A stretch of DNA of 64,000 bases from Paraburkholderia piptadeniae (GCF_900007165.1 NZ_CYGY02000015.1:1-64000), one strand, 5' to 3'. Positions 9,621-19,218 are shown, numbered from the stretch's first letter. Numbers and translations: made by a program. The notes: generated by a model not told the origin, from the letters alone.

Positions 9621-10030
9621 GTACACAGGCAAGCTTCTTACTCGCAGACCGGAATCCGGCGCATGCGATGTTTGATCGTTTAATAGATTCCGGCGCACGC
9701 ACGACGCGTGCCACTCGAATGACAGGTTCATTCGAGTGGCCGCATCGTCATCGTGTGGCCATGAAGCACATGCGTCGCCGCCAAGGTGTGGCGGGGTTTC
9801 CGGATGTTTCGACCCCGCGCAGACGGGTGCGATACGGCATGAGTGCCGCTGACGTAGAGGATTGCGCTTCGCAAAAACTATCGGCCCCCGTTGTAAGTTC
9901 TGACCCGCCGGAATGTCGATTTTTACCGCCATATGCTGTGTGGGTTGCTGTCCCGTCATGAGATGCTGTACGCGCCATACGACGCCGTATGTCGGGTCCG
10001 ATAGTGTCGTTTCAGGTAGACTCTAGGGCT
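9621..10030. promoter_or_regulatory. Divergent region with a perfect 13-bp inverted repeat
   Basis: Between the receiver gene (minus) and kinase gene (plus) lies GCCACTCGAATGA at 9710-9722, a five-base spacer CAGGT, and its exact reverse complement at 9728-9740. It is 90-120 bases upstream of the receiver start. There is also a near-direct repeat around TCCGGCGCA at 9655 and 9689. No T-run follows the repeat on either strand, so an operator or a structured 5' leader fits better than a terminator. Confidence 0.5.
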
Positions 10031-11668
10031 ATGGACAGACTATCCAGCCGATCGCCCCCGGTGATCTCCGTCGACGCCACACAGGTATTCGAGTTGTTGC
10101 CCGATGCGTGGCTCATCCTCGACGAGCGCTGCGAGGTCGTGGCCGCGAACGCGCGTTATCGCGAGATGCACGGTGTCACGCTGTCCGATATCCAGGGCCG
10201 TTCGATCCACGACATCAATCAGGTCGGTCCGCAATCGCAACGCGAATTGCGCCGCAGCTGGCTCGAATCGCTGCTGGCCGGTCTCGTGCCTGGCGAGCCA
10301 CGTCTTTCTTCGCTGATCCGTTATGACACACCTGCGCCGAGCGGGAGCGACGGCGCGCTGACGCCGCGCTACTGGCAGGCGCGCGCGTCGATGATCGAGC
10401 CGAGCGACGGTCACGCGCTGCTGATCGCGATGTGCCTGATGGACGTGACCGAGTCGCTCGCGATCACCGAACGCGATCAGCGCGAGCGCGAGAAGCTGCG
10501 TTCGCAAGTGCGCCGGCGTCAGGTGCTGGTCGACGAAGCGAACGCGGAACTGCGCATGCATCGCGAGCAGTTGCGCCAGGCGCTCGAATTCGCGCATGTC
10601 GGCGCGTGGGAACTCAACTCGGCGACGGGCGCGATCGACGCCACCGAGCAATGCAAGATCAATCTCGGCCTTTCGGCATCCGACGTGCTGACCGAGAAGC
10701 GCCTTTTCGACGAGTTGATCGACGTCGCCGACCGCGCGCACGTGAAGGACGCGATGCAAAGCGCGCTTGCGCGACGCGAGCACTTCGAAGTCGAGTTCCG
10801 TGTCATGTGGCCCGACCTCACTGTGCGCTGGGTGCTGTTGCGCGGGCTCGGCCGCCATCATGGTGACAACACGCTGAAGTCCATCGTCGGCTTTACGCTC
10901 GATATCACGTCGCGCAAGGAGGCCGAGCTCGAGCAGCGCGCGATCGCCGAATCGGAAAAGCGCGCACGCAAGCATAGCGACGAAGCGGCGCGCGCGATGG
11001 ATCGTTTCGTCACGGCCGTGAGCCACGAATTGCGCTCGCCGCTCGGCGCGATTCTCTCGTGGACGACGCTGCTGCAACGTGCCGCCGATCATCCCGCGCA
11101 CGTGACGCGCGCCGCCGGCGTGATCGAGCGCAACGCGCATCAGCTTGCGCACATGGTCGACGATCTGCTCGACAGCGGCGCGATCGCGACGGGCAAGCTG
11201 TCCGTGAATCTTCAGCCCGTCGATCTTGGCGCGCTCGCAGGCAACGTCGCCGAGGACATGCGCATGTCGGCGGAAGCGAAGGGGTTGCGCCTCGTGGTCG
11301 GCGAGCTTGCGCCGTGCGTCGTGATGGCCGACGAAAGCCGGATGAAGCAGGTCGCGTGGAATCTGCTGTCGAATGCGGTGAAGTTCTGCACGCAGGGCGA
11401 AGTCGAATTGAGCGTGACGGTGAAGGGGCAGCAGGCCGAACTGTCGGTGCGCGATACGGGCTGCGGCATCGAGCCCGATGCGCTGACGCGCATTTTCGAG
11501 CGCTTTCGCCAGGTCGATCCCGAAAGCGGCGGGCGCGTCGCGGGGCTGGGTCTCGGGCTGTGGCTGGTCAAGCATCTCGTCGATCTGCATCACGGCACCG
11601 TCGCGGCCGAGAGCGCGGGGCGCGGTACGGGTTCGACGTTCAGAGTGACGCTGCCGCTCTATCGTTGA
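10031..11668 (+). CDS. PAS-domain sensor histidine kinase
   Basis: A 545-aa soluble kinase with no predicted membrane segment. It has a first PAS domain at about 15-130 (VFELLPDAWLILDERCEVVAAN), a coiled helix rich in Arg/Glu at 150-190, a second PAS/PAC domain at about 190-305, then HisKA with H332 in AVSHELRSPLGA. HATPase boxes follow: NLLSNAVKF, DTGCGIEPDA and GLGLGLWLVKHL. It should autophosphorylate and pass phosphate to a receiver, most simply the divergent one at 9189-9620. The signal is unknown. The start at 10031 was chosen because PAS homology begins just after it. Confidence 0.9.
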   Translation: MDRLSSRSPPVISVDATQVFELLPDAWLILDERCEVVAANARYREMHGVTLSDIQGRSIHDINQVGPQSQRELRRSWLESLLAGLVPGEPRLSSLIRYDTPAPSGSDGALTPRYWQARASMIEPSDGHALLIAMCLMDVTESLAITERDQREREKLRSQVRRRQVLVDEANAELRMHREQLRQALEFAHVGAWELNSATGAIDATEQCKINLGLSASDVLTEKRLFDELIDVADRAHVKDAMQSALARREHFEVEFRVMWPDLTVRWVLLRGLGRHHGDNTLKSIVGFTLDITSRKEAELEQRAIAESEKRARKHSDEAARAMDRFVTAVSHELRSPLGAILSWTTLLQRAADHPAHVTRAAGVIERNAHQLAHMVDDLLDSGAIATGKLSVNLQPVDLGALAGNVAEDMRMSAEAKGLRLVVGELAPCVVMADESRMKQVAWNLLSNAVKFCTQGEVELSVTVKGQQAELSVRDTGCGIEPDALTRIFERFRQVDPESGGRVAGLGLGLWLVKHLVDLHHGTVAAESAGRGTGSTFRVTLPLYR

Positions 11669-11798
11669 CACCCTCGTCGAGCGAAAGACGCGGAAGTGCG
11701 TTAGCGTTCGTCCACAGGTACATCGATTGCTGCTCGCAGCGCTGCTGCCTTTCATGCAGCATGCGCCGCGCCCGTTCAATTCGCCTGAGGAACACACC

Positions 11799-13970
11799 AT
11801 GCCGATCGATTCCCGCATTGCCGAGGGCCTGCCTTTTCCGCTCGGCGCGACATGGGATGGCAGTGGCGTCAATTTCGCGCTCTTCTCCGCAAATGCAACG
11901 AAGGTCGAGTTGTGTCTGTTCGACGAGAAGGGCAAGAAGGAACGCGAACGTATCGAGCTGCCCGAATACACCGACGAAGTGTGGCACGTGCATGTGGCGG
12001 GATTGAAGCCGGGCACCGTCTACGGCTATCGCGTTCATGGCCCGTACGAGCCCGATGCCGGTCATCGCTTCAATCCGAACAAGCTGCTGCTCGATCCGTA
12101 TGCGAAGGCGCATGTGGGCGTGTTGCGCTGGAACCCGTCGCTATTCGGCTACACGCTGAAATCTGAGGACGACCTCACATTCGACAAGCGCGACAGCGCA
12201 CCTTTCATGCCGAAGTGCCAGGTCGTCGATCAGACATTCAACTGGACGCATCCCACACGCATCCGCGTGCCGTGGGACCGCACGATTGTCTACGAGACAC
12301 ACGTGCGCGGCTATACGAAACGTCATCCCGGTGTGCCCGAAGCGATGCGCGGCACCTTCGACGGTCTCGCGCAAAAGGCCGTGATCGACCATATCAGGCG
12401 CGTCGGCGCGACGACGATCGAACTGCTGCCCATTCATTCGTTCGTCAACGATCAACACCTGCTCGACAAGGGACTCACCAACTACTGGGGTTACAACACG
12501 ATCGGCTTTTTCGCGGCCGATCCGCGTTACTTCGCGCGCGGCCCCGGCGCGGTCGACGAGTTCAAGGAGATGATCGACCGCCTGCACGACGCCGGCCTCG
12601 AACTGATACTCGACGTCGTGTACAACCACACGGCCGAAGGCAACGAGCGCGGGCCGACGCTGTCGTTTCGCGGCATCGACAACGCGTCGTACTACCGGCT
12701 CATGCCTGAGCAGAGCCGCTACTACATCAACGATACGGGCACGGGCAACACGCTGAACCTGTCGCATCCGCGCGTGCTGCAGATGGTGACGGACAGTCTG
12801 CGCTACTGGGTCACGGAGATGAACGTCGACGGCTTCCGTTTCGATCTCGCGACCATCCTCGGTCGCGAGCCGTATGGCTTCGACGAAGGCGGCGGCTTTC
12901 TCGACAGTTGCCGGCAAGACCCGATCATCTCCAGCGTGAAGCTGATCGCCGAGCCGTGGGATTGCGGGCCGGGCGGCTATCAGGTGGGAGGTTTTCCGCC
13001 GGGCTGGGCCGAATGGAACGACCGCTTTCGCGACACGGCGCGCGCGTTCTGGAAAGGCGACGAAGGCATCGCCGCCGATCTCGCGACACGCTTCACCGCA
13101 TCGGGCGAATTCTTCAACCGGCGCGGCAGGCGTCCCTGGGCCAGCGTGAACTTCATCACCGCGCACGACGGCTTCACGCTGAACGATCTCGTGTCGTACA
13201 ACGAGCGCCACAACGAAGCGAACGGCGAGGACAACAACGACGGCCATAGCGACAACCGTTCATGGAATTGCGGCGTCGAAGGGCCCACCGACGATCCCGA
13301 AGTGATCGCGTTGCGCGAGCGCCAGAAGCGCAACATGCTCGCGACGCTGCTGTTTTCGCAGGGCACGCCGATGGTGCTCGCCGGCGACGAATTCGGCCGC
13401 ACGCAGATGGGCAACAACAACGCGTATTGCCAGGACGATGAAATCAGCTGGGTCGACTGGACAGGCATCGACGACAACGGCCGCGCGCTCACGGGATTCG
13501 TGCGCAAGCTCACGACGCTGCGCCATGCGCTGCCTGTATTGCGGCGCAATCGCTTTCTCACGGGCGAGATGCGCGAGGACATCGGCGTGATGGACGTGAA
13601 GTGGCTGAGTCCAGCGGGCGTCGAGTTGACAGGCGACCAATGGGACGATGCGACGATGCGCTGCTTTGGTCTCGTGATCGACGGCCGCGCGCAGGCGAGC
13701 GGCATCCGCAAGCCCGCATCCGATGCGACCTTGCTGCTGGTCGTCAACGCGTATCACGATGTCGTCGTCTTCACGCTGCCTGAGATACCGGGCAGCGATC
13801 AATGGAGCTGTATGATCGATACGAACGCGCCCGAGCGAGATGAACTGCCGGACTTCGAATCAGGCGACGTCTATCAGGTGACGGGGCGCTCGATGCTGCT
13901 GTTCGCGCTGCACGCGAAGGGCGAAACGCAACGGATCTTTGATCGGCTGGAAGAACGGCTGACGGCCTAG
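11799..13970 (+). CDS. glgX: Glycogen debranching enzyme GlgX
   Basis: A 723-aa GH13 enzyme that cleaves alpha-1,6 branches of phosphorylase-trimmed glycogen. The N-terminal CBM48-like domain begins with PFPLGATWDGSGVNFALFS. The catalytic barrel shows the nucleophile Asp near 349 (GFRFDLAT), the general acid Glu near 385 (AEPWDCG) and the third carboxylate near 457 (TAHDGFTL). GDEFGRTQMGNNNAY is the typical GlgX segment. A GAGG ribosome binding site precedes the ATG at 11799. It converges on glgA; glgB, glgC and glgP are not in the window. Confidence 0.95.
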   Translation: MPIDSRIAEGLPFPLGATWDGSGVNFALFSANATKVELCLFDEKGKKERERIELPEYTDEVWHVHVAGLKPGTVYGYRVHGPYEPDAGHRFNPNKLLLDPYAKAHVGVLRWNPSLFGYTLKSEDDLTFDKRDSAPFMPKCQVVDQTFNWTHPTRIRVPWDRTIVYETHVRGYTKRHPGVPEAMRGTFDGLAQKAVIDHIRRVGATTIELLPIHSFVNDQHLLDKGLTNYWGYNTIGFFAADPRYFARGPGAVDEFKEMIDRLHDAGLELILDVVYNHTAEGNERGPTLSFRGIDNASYYRLMPEQSRYYINDTGTGNTLNLSHPRVLQMVTDSLRYWVTEMNVDGFRFDLATILGREPYGFDEGGGFLDSCRQDPIISSVKLIAEPWDCGPGGYQVGGFPPGWAEWNDRFRDTARAFWKGDEGIAADLATRFTASGEFFNRRGRRPWASVNFITAHDGFTLNDLVSYNERHNEANGEDNNDGHSDNRSWNCGVEGPTDDPEVIALRERQKRNMLATLLFSQGTPMVLAGDEFGRTQMGNNNAYCQDDEISWVDWTGIDDNGRALTGFVRKLTTLRHALPVLRRNRFLTGEMREDIGVMDVKWLSPAGVELTGDQWDDATMRCFGLVIDGRAQASGIRKPASDATLLLVVNAYHDVVVFTLPEIPGSDQWSCMIDTNAPERDELPDFESGDVYQVTGRSMLLFALHAKGETQRIFDRLEERLTA

Positions 13971-13989
13971 AGCCTGTCTCACGGCTATA

Positions 13990-14033
13990 TCAGCGACGGG
14001 CGAAGCAAGCCGAACATCGAGACCCGTCGCTGA
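13990..14033. terminator. Inverted repeat between convergent glgX and glgA
   Basis: TCAGCGACGGG at 13990-14000 is matched exactly by CCCGTCGCTGA at 14023-14033, an 11-bp perfect stem with a 22-base loop. It lies in the 75-base gap between the two stop codons. No T-run follows, so this may be a Rho-assisted or bidirectional transcription block rather than a classic terminator. Confidence 0.45.
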
Positions 14034-14045
14034 CACGTCAGGCAT

Positions 14046-15680
14046 TCACGCACTGCGCGCAACCGTCTCCTGCGATGCGGCCGCGCCATTCGCCCAGCCC
14101 GTCTGCGCGTTGGCGGCTTGAGCGCCCGCATTCGCGCGACGCTGCGCGGAAGCAGCGGCCACGACATCCACATCGACGCGCGGCTGCGCCGGACGTGAAT
14201 CCGTCAATGCGCCATACAGTTTCAGATACGCGTGCACCGGCTTGCGCCAGCTGAAATCGCAGCGCATCGCGTTGCGCTGTAGCGCGTGCCACGACGATGG
14301 CCGCATGAACGCGTCGAGCGCGCGTTGCAGCGCGCCCGCTACATCTTCCGGTGTTTCGCCGTCGAACAGAAAGCCCGTCGCGCCGTCTTCGGGCAGGCCG
14401 AGTTCGGGCGAGCGCTCGGGCGTGTAATCGACGATCGTGTCGCGCAGCCCGCCGACGCGCGACGCTACAGGAATCGTGCCGTAACGCAGCGCATACAGCT
14501 GCGTGAGACCGCACGGCTCGAAGCGGCTGCCGTGCAGCAGGATGTCGGCGCCCGCGTGCAGCATGTGCGCGCGCGCTTCGTCATAACCGATATATGCACC
14601 GACGCGCTGCGGCCACGCGGACGCGAGATCGCGCATCGCCGCTTCCAGATTCGCGTCGCCCTTGCCGAGAATCGCCACTTGAAGGCGCGGGTGGCGCGCG
14701 AGCATCAGGGGGAGTGCATCGGCCACGACGTCCGCGAGCTTTTGCGACGTGAGACGGCTGCCGATTGCGACGAGCGGCGCGAACGGATCGACGCTCAGGC
14801 CGAACGTCTGTTGCAGATCGCGCTTGCAGGCCTGCTTGCCGCGCACGTCGTCGGCGGAGTAGGGGCGTGCGATCAGCGGATCGGTTGCGGGATTCCACGT
14901 GTTGCCGTCGATGCCGTTCGTGATGCCCGACAGCTTGTGCGCGCACGCCTGCAACACGCCTTCCATCAGATGACCGAAGCGCGGCGTGAGGATTTCGCGC
15001 GCGTAGTTTTCGCTGACGGTCACGACCTGCTGCGCGTGCACGATGCCCGCCTTCATCATGCTGAGCGCCCCATAGAACTCGATGCTGCGCGGGTCCGACA
15101 GCGCGGGCACGAGCAGTTCCGGCGGCACGCCCATCCAGCTGCCGAGCGCAAGCGGATAGTTGCCCTGGAACGCGAGGTTGTGCACCGTGAACACGCTCTT
15201 TGCGCTCACGTTCGCGAGCTTCATCAAGAGCGGCGTGAGACCCGTGTGCCAGTCGTGCGCGTGCACGATGTCGGGCTTATGCACGCCGCGCACGCCGCGC
15301 GCGATGCGCGTGGCCGCCGCCGACAGCGACGCGAAACGGATCGCGTTGTCGAGATGGTCGCGGCCCTGATCGTCCTGATAGAGACTGTCGCGCCTGTACA
15401 GGTTGTCCATCTGCAACAACAGCACGGGCACGTCCGTATCGGGCATGCGCGCGCGCAACAGCCGCGCGTCGCCGCCGGGCAGCCCGCCGATACGGCCAAT
15501 CGGCGTGACGCCTTTGGCGCGCGCGAGCGCCGACGGGTACGCAGGCATGAGGATGGTCGAATCGACGCCCGCATCGCGCAACGCGGCGGCGTACGCACCC
15601 ACCATATCGCCCAGACCGCCGGATTTCGCCAGCGGCATCGCCTCCGAGGCGACGAGAAGGACATTCAGCGTCAAGGTCAT
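14046..15680 (-). CDS. glgA: Glycogen synthase GlgA (ADP-glucose-dependent)
   Basis: A 544-aa GT5 glycosyltransferase that extends alpha-1,4-glucan from ADP-glucose. The N-terminal KSGGLGDM near residue 18 is the nucleotide-sugar loop. The C-terminal Rossmann domain has GSRFEPCGLTQLYALRYG, containing the conserved Glu pair. GFLFDGETPEDVAGALQRAL is also typical. The extra C-terminal tail of about 50 residues is Ala/Gln-rich. The start at 15680 (MTLTLNVLLVASEAMPLAKS) is where family homology begins; the frame is open upstream to 16070 without homology. The family's usual length is about 480-550 aa. Confidence 0.94.
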   Translation of the reverse strand: MTLTLNVLLVASEAMPLAKSGGLGDMVGAYAAALRDAGVDSTILMPAYPSALARAKGVTPIGRIGGLPGGDARLLRARMPDTDVPVLLLQMDNLYRRDSLYQDDQGRDHLDNAIRFASLSAAATRIARGVRGVHKPDIVHAHDWHTGLTPLLMKLANVSAKSVFTVHNLAFQGNYPLALGSWMGVPPELLVPALSDPRSIEFYGALSMMKAGIVHAQQVVTVSENYAREILTPRFGHLMEGVLQACAHKLSGITNGIDGNTWNPATDPLIARPYSADDVRGKQACKRDLQQTFGLSVDPFAPLVAIGSRLTSQKLADVVADALPLMLARHPRLQVAILGKGDANLEAAMRDLASAWPQRVGAYIGYDEARAHMLHAGADILLHGSRFEPCGLTQLYALRYGTIPVASRVGGLRDTIVDYTPERSPELGLPEDGATGFLFDGETPEDVAGALQRALDAFMRPSSWHALQRNAMRCDFSWRKPVHAYLKLYGALTDSRPAQPRVDVDVVAAASAQRRANAGAQAANAQTGWANGAAASQETVARSA

Positions 15681-16073
15681 GACTCCCCGGTGAAAGAGTA
15701 GATCGAATGGGACGCTTGAAATGCCGCCGAAAAGGCTGGCGCGATCCGCGCGGCGGATCGGGTCGGCGAGAGGCGTGGGACGGGCGGCGTCGATAAGCAG
15801 CAAGCAATGTGCCATATGCGCGCGACGTCCGCGCCGACGCTGCGGCGCGGGTCGAGGCATTGCTCGGATCATTGCGTCAGGCTCGGCTGCCGTGCATGGA
15901 GCACTGTAGAGGATGAAATGCGTCAACTTGGTGAATCTATGCGCGCCGGACGCCGAATGTAAAACGCGCCTTGAAAATGGCGCTTTTTTACAGGGGCGCC
16001 TTACGAGCCGCAGCAGCGCTGCGAGTTGCGGGGCGCGTTGCACGCCCCGCAACGACGTGTTCAGACTCAACTA
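15681..16073. terminator. Gap with two stem-loops between glgA and the SYLF gene
   Basis: Just past the SYLF stop lies GTTGCGGGGCG at 16025-16035 with its exact complement at 16043-16053 (7-base loop). Farther on, GCGCC at 15966-15970 pairs with GGCGC at 15979-15983, flanked by AAAA on one side and TTTTTT on the other, so it could terminate transcription in both directions. The remaining 280 bases up to the glgA start hold its leader and promoter; I see no clear -35/-10 pair. Confidence 0.5.
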
Positions 16074-16661
16074 TCAGATGTCGAGCCGCGAGATCTTCGC
16101 GCCTTCGAGCGATACGCCCGCCATCAGGCCCGCGTTGGTGAGCACGAACGCCTGAACGGGCGCCGTGGCCGTCGTCGAGTCGATGTTGCCGTTCGCGCCG
16201 ATCTTCACGAGCGCGACCGTCGCATCGCCGCCGACCGACCAACCTTGGCTATTGCGGAAGCGATCGAGCGCATCCTGCGTCATGAAGAGGAAGATCACGC
16301 CCTTCGACTGCGCGCCGATCTGCAGGCCGAACGAGCCGGCTGCCGTGCTGTAGTAGCCGACCGTCTGTCCGCCGACACGCAGCGCGCCCTGTCCGTATTG
16401 ACCGCCGATCCAGAAGCCCGCCTGCACGACCGACGGAAACACGAGCACGCCGCTCGCTTTCGAGACGAGCTCACGTGAGCCGTGGACGCTCGTATAGAGG
16501 CGCGACAACGTTTCATCGACGCTCGAATTGATCGCTCTGCGCTTGTCCGCGTTACTGGCCGCCGTCGTGGAGTTCGAAGGCGTCGTCGTGCAGCCGGCAA
16601 GCGCCAGGCTGCCGGCGGCGAGCGCGGCACCCGTGCTGAACATGAAATTTCTTCTATGCAT
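16074..16661 (-). CDS. SYLF-domain (YSC84-like) lipoprotein
   Basis: A 195-aa exported protein. The N-terminus MHRRNFMFSTGAALAAGS carries a twin-arginine-like RRNF motif and continues into a lipobox, LALAGC, so it is probably a Tat-exported lipoprotein. The mature part is the SYLF domain: VSKASGVLVFPSVVQAGFWIG, GQYGQGALRVGG, YYSTAAGSFGLQIGAQSKG and DATVALVKIGANG. SYLF domains bind lipids in eukaryotes; the bacterial role is unclear, with some relatives in stress or surface attachment. The start at 16661 gives the signal peptide; the upstream open frame does not. Confidence 0.88.
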   Translation of the reverse strand: MHRRNFMFSTGAALAAGSLALAGCTTTPSNSTTAASNADKRRAINSSVDETLSRLYTSVHGSRELVSKASGVLVFPSVVQAGFWIGGQYGQGALRVGGQTVGYYSTAAGSFGLQIGAQSKGVIFLFMTQDALDRFRNSQGWSVGGDATVALVKIGANGNIDSTTATAPVQAFVLTNAGLMAGVSLEGAKISRLDI

Positions 16662-16887
16662 TTGAGTTCTCCTGTCTGTCAACGCAAAGTCCGCCGGTTT
16701 GCGCCTCCCTGGGTGCATCACCGCCGCCGATGAGGGTCGCGAAACCCTTGATGGGCAAGGACTAAGGATATGACAGCAGTTCGTGTGCCCGCCTTGGGCG
16801 CGCAGCGTTCGATGTCGCCAGCGGCGGGGCGTCATCAGACCTGCACGGTATGAACGCGCCTCATCAACGGCGAGACGCGTGTACGAA

Positions 16888-17355
16888 TTACAAGCCGTCA
16901 TTTCGCTGTGCGTTATCGGATTCGGACACGGCCCGCTTCAACAGGGCGAGCAGGCGTTGCGGCGTCAGCGGCTTGGCGCAATGCGCATCGAAGCCCGCTT
17001 CTCGCGCGCGCTCGCGGTCGAACTGCGAGGCGTAGCCGGTGCACGCGATCAGCAACATGTGCGAAGTCGACGGCGACGCGCGCAGACTGCGCGCCAGTTC
17101 GAGTCCGTCGACGCCCGGCATCGCGATGTCGAGCACGACGGCAAACGGCTGCCATTCAGCCGCGAATTCGCAGACGTGCCCGGCGCCATGCATTGCGCGG
17201 CATTCGAAGCCATTGGCGTTCAGCAGCAGTTGCAGCGCATCGGCGGCATCCGCGTAATCGTCGACGACCAGTACGCGCCGGTGATCGGATATATGCGTTG
17301 GAATCGGCCGCCATTGCAATACGTCTTCATTGTCACCCGGGTTTCTCGTGGCCAT
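16888..17355 (-). CDS. Single-domain response regulator (receiver only)
   Basis: A 155-aa receiver with a 25-residue N-terminal lead. It has the acidic pair D32-D33 (LVVDDYAD), phosphoacceptor D76 (VVLDIAMPGVDG), a Thr in ACTGYA and the conserved lysine in CAKPLTP. There is no DNA-binding output and no kinase next to it, so it is an orphan receiver. Such proteins in Burkholderiales often act in multi-kinase relays or against hybrid kinases elsewhere. Confidence 0.88.
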   Translation of the reverse strand: MATRNPGDNEDVLQWRPIPTHISDHRRVLVVDDYADAADALQLLLNANGFECRAMHGAGHVCEFAAEWQPFAVVLDIAMPGVDGLELARSLRASPSTSHMLLIACTGYASQFDRERAREAGFDAHCAKPLTPQRLLALLKRAVSESDNAQRNDGL

Positions 17356-17712
17356 CCCGTTGATCTCCCGTCACACCCTCCCCAAGGCTCCGAATCGAGC
17401 AAGGGCCGGACCCGGGGCGCGAAATGTTTTCAAACGCATTCAACGCCTTTAATTGACAATTACGGCGCTGCTCAGGGTTAACCAGCGGGATTGGTGAGGC
17501 GCACATAATCGCCGCGCGTTAATGCAAAGGAGTAAATGTAAAACGTGTTGTATATAAGTCGGTCATCGGCCTTATTCATGCGACATAAACGGTCATTCGG
17601 ATTTATATTCTGAATGGCGCGACAAAGAGCGGATTCGAATCGAGCACGGGTATCACGCGCAATGCGACTGCCGGAATGCGTGCCTCCAATAAAACAAGCA
17701 AGCGAGGGCTTG
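17356..17712. other. AT-richer divergent gap before the racemase gene
   Basis: This 357-base region between the receiver gene (minus) and the racemase gene (plus) is clearly lower in GC than its surroundings. A TTGACA hexamer lies at 17453-17458 but has no good -10 at the right distance. AAGGAG near 17528 precedes an ATG followed at once by TAA, so it starts no gene. I see no inverted repeat worth naming. Confidence 0.3.
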
Positions 17713-19218
17713 ATGAAACCATCGTCTGTTATTGGACGGCGCGCGTTCGGCATTGTCGGGGGCGCGGCGCGTCTCGCGAGTGTGGACCTGCTGCGCAAGA
17801 TGCATTGCGCGAATTCGACCGCCCGTCACTTTCAGCCGCTCGATATCGCTATCGAGCGCGGCGCGAGTGAACAGCGTTGTGAGCCGTATCCGCCTTTTGC
17901 CGGTTCTGCGGAACACAAGCTGCGCACGTTCGACGCGATTCGCGATTTCGAACAGCGCGGCGTGCTGGCCGTTGCTTTGCCGTGTTTCGAGAGCCATCTT
18001 TTCATCGACGAATTGCAGGCGAACACGAGCGTCGTCGTGGTCGATATGGTCGCCGCGCTCTTTGTTCATATCCGGCGGCGTTTCCCGTTCGCGCGGCGCG
18101 TCGGCGTGCTGACTTCGCCGCTGCTGTGCGAGCGGCGGCTCTTCGAGCGCTACGGCGCCCGCGTGGGTCTCGATGCGGTCAGCGTGGGCGTCAAGGACGC
18201 GAGCGCGCTGCGTGCCGCTTGCGATGCGCTGATCGCGCAGGGCGTCGATGTGCTGTTGCCGGCCACGACCGATAGCGCGTTATCGGTGCAACGGCTCGGC
18301 GCGCTTGCGGTACCGATCGTCGACTCGTACGCGGCATACGCGCAGCATCTGATTACGGCCGATCATCGCAAGCCGGCGCGCCAGGTCACGCTCGGTGTCG
18401 TCGGCGGAGTGGGGCCCGCCGCGACCGTCGACTTCATGCACAAGGTCGTGCGCAATACGCCTGCCGTGCGCGATCAGGAGCACATCAAGATCATCGTCGA
18501 ACAGAACCCACAGATTCCCGATCGCACCGATCATCTGATGGGCAAGGGCATGGACCCGACGCTCGCGCTCTATGCGACTTGCCGGAAACTCGAAGACGGC
18601 GGCGCCGATGTGATCGCGATTCCATGCAATACCGCGCATGCGTTCGTTGCGCCGATCGAAGCGCGCTTGCGCGTGCCCATCGTCAGCATGATGAGCGTGA
18701 CGGCCGATCATTTGCGTACGACGTATCCTGCGGTCCAACGTATCGGGCTGCTCGCAACCGACGGCACCCTTGCGAGCGGCGTCTATCGAAGCGCGCTCGA
18801 AGCGCGCGGACTGACTCAGGTCTTGCCGTCCGCCGCGATGCAGGCACGGGTGACGAGGGCAATCTACGGGGCTCGCGGCGTTAAGGCGGGCTTCACGAGC
18901 GGTGAGTGCGTCGACGACATCATCGCCGCCATCGAGAGCTTGTTGTCGCAGGAAGTCGAAGTCATTCTGCTGGCGTGCACGGAATTGCCGCTGCTCTTTC
19001 CGCAAGCGGCTACGGTGTCGCGCAGAGGCCGCACCGCGCATCTCGTCGATCCGACTGACGTGCTGGCGAAATGCTGCGTCGAGTTCGCTTTAGGTAAGCC
19101 GATCGGCAAGCCGATCGCAAAGCAGGCGAGAGCGCCCGTGGAAAGCGTGCCCGTCGAATATGCTGCATTAGCCGCGCGCGTCGAAAGAGGCACCGCATTT
19201 AATGCCGGGGTTCTTTGA
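17713..19218 (+). CDS. Tandem-domain aspartate/glutamate racemase family protein
   Basis: A 501-aa protein made of two Asp/Glu racemase-like domains, where ordinary members have one of about 230 aa. The C-terminal domain (about 233-460) is intact: GVVGGVGPAATVDFM, C305 in IPCNTAHAF and C422 in LACTELPLLF, the two catalytic cysteines. The N-terminal domain (1-230) keeps C91 (ALPCFESH) but has Thr185 in LLPATTDSA where the second cysteine should be, so it is probably inactive. The start follows GAGGG. Substrate is unknown; amino-acid racemisation or a hydantoin- or maleate-type reaction are options. A strong terminator follows at 19399. Confidence 0.85.
   Translation: MKPSSVIGRRAFGIVGGAARLASVDLLRKMHCANSTARHFQPLDIAIERGASEQRCEPYPPFAGSAEHKLRTFDAIRDFEQRGVLAVALPCFESHLFIDELQANTSVVVVDMVAALFVHIRRRFPFARRVGVLTSPLLCERRLFERYGARVGLDAVSVGVKDASALRAACDALIAQGVDVLLPATTDSALSVQRLGALAVPIVDSYAAYAQHLITADHRKPARQVTLGVVGGVGPAATVDFMHKVVRNTPAVRDQEHIKIIVEQNPQIPDRTDHLMGKGMDPTLALYATCRKLEDGGADVIAIPCNTAHAFVAPIEARLRVPIVSMMSVTADHLRTTYPAVQRIGLLATDGTLASGVYRSALEARGLTQVLPSAAMQARVTRAIYGARGVKAGFTSGECVDDIIAAIESLLSQEVEVILLACTELPLLFPQAATVSRRGRTAHLVDPTDVLAKCCVEFALGKPIGKPIAKQARAPVESVPVEYAALAARVERGTAFNAGVL

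Noticed and set aside
14286-15701. 471-codon plus-strand frame opposite glgA
   Set aside because: Antisense shadow of an unmistakable glycogen synthase.
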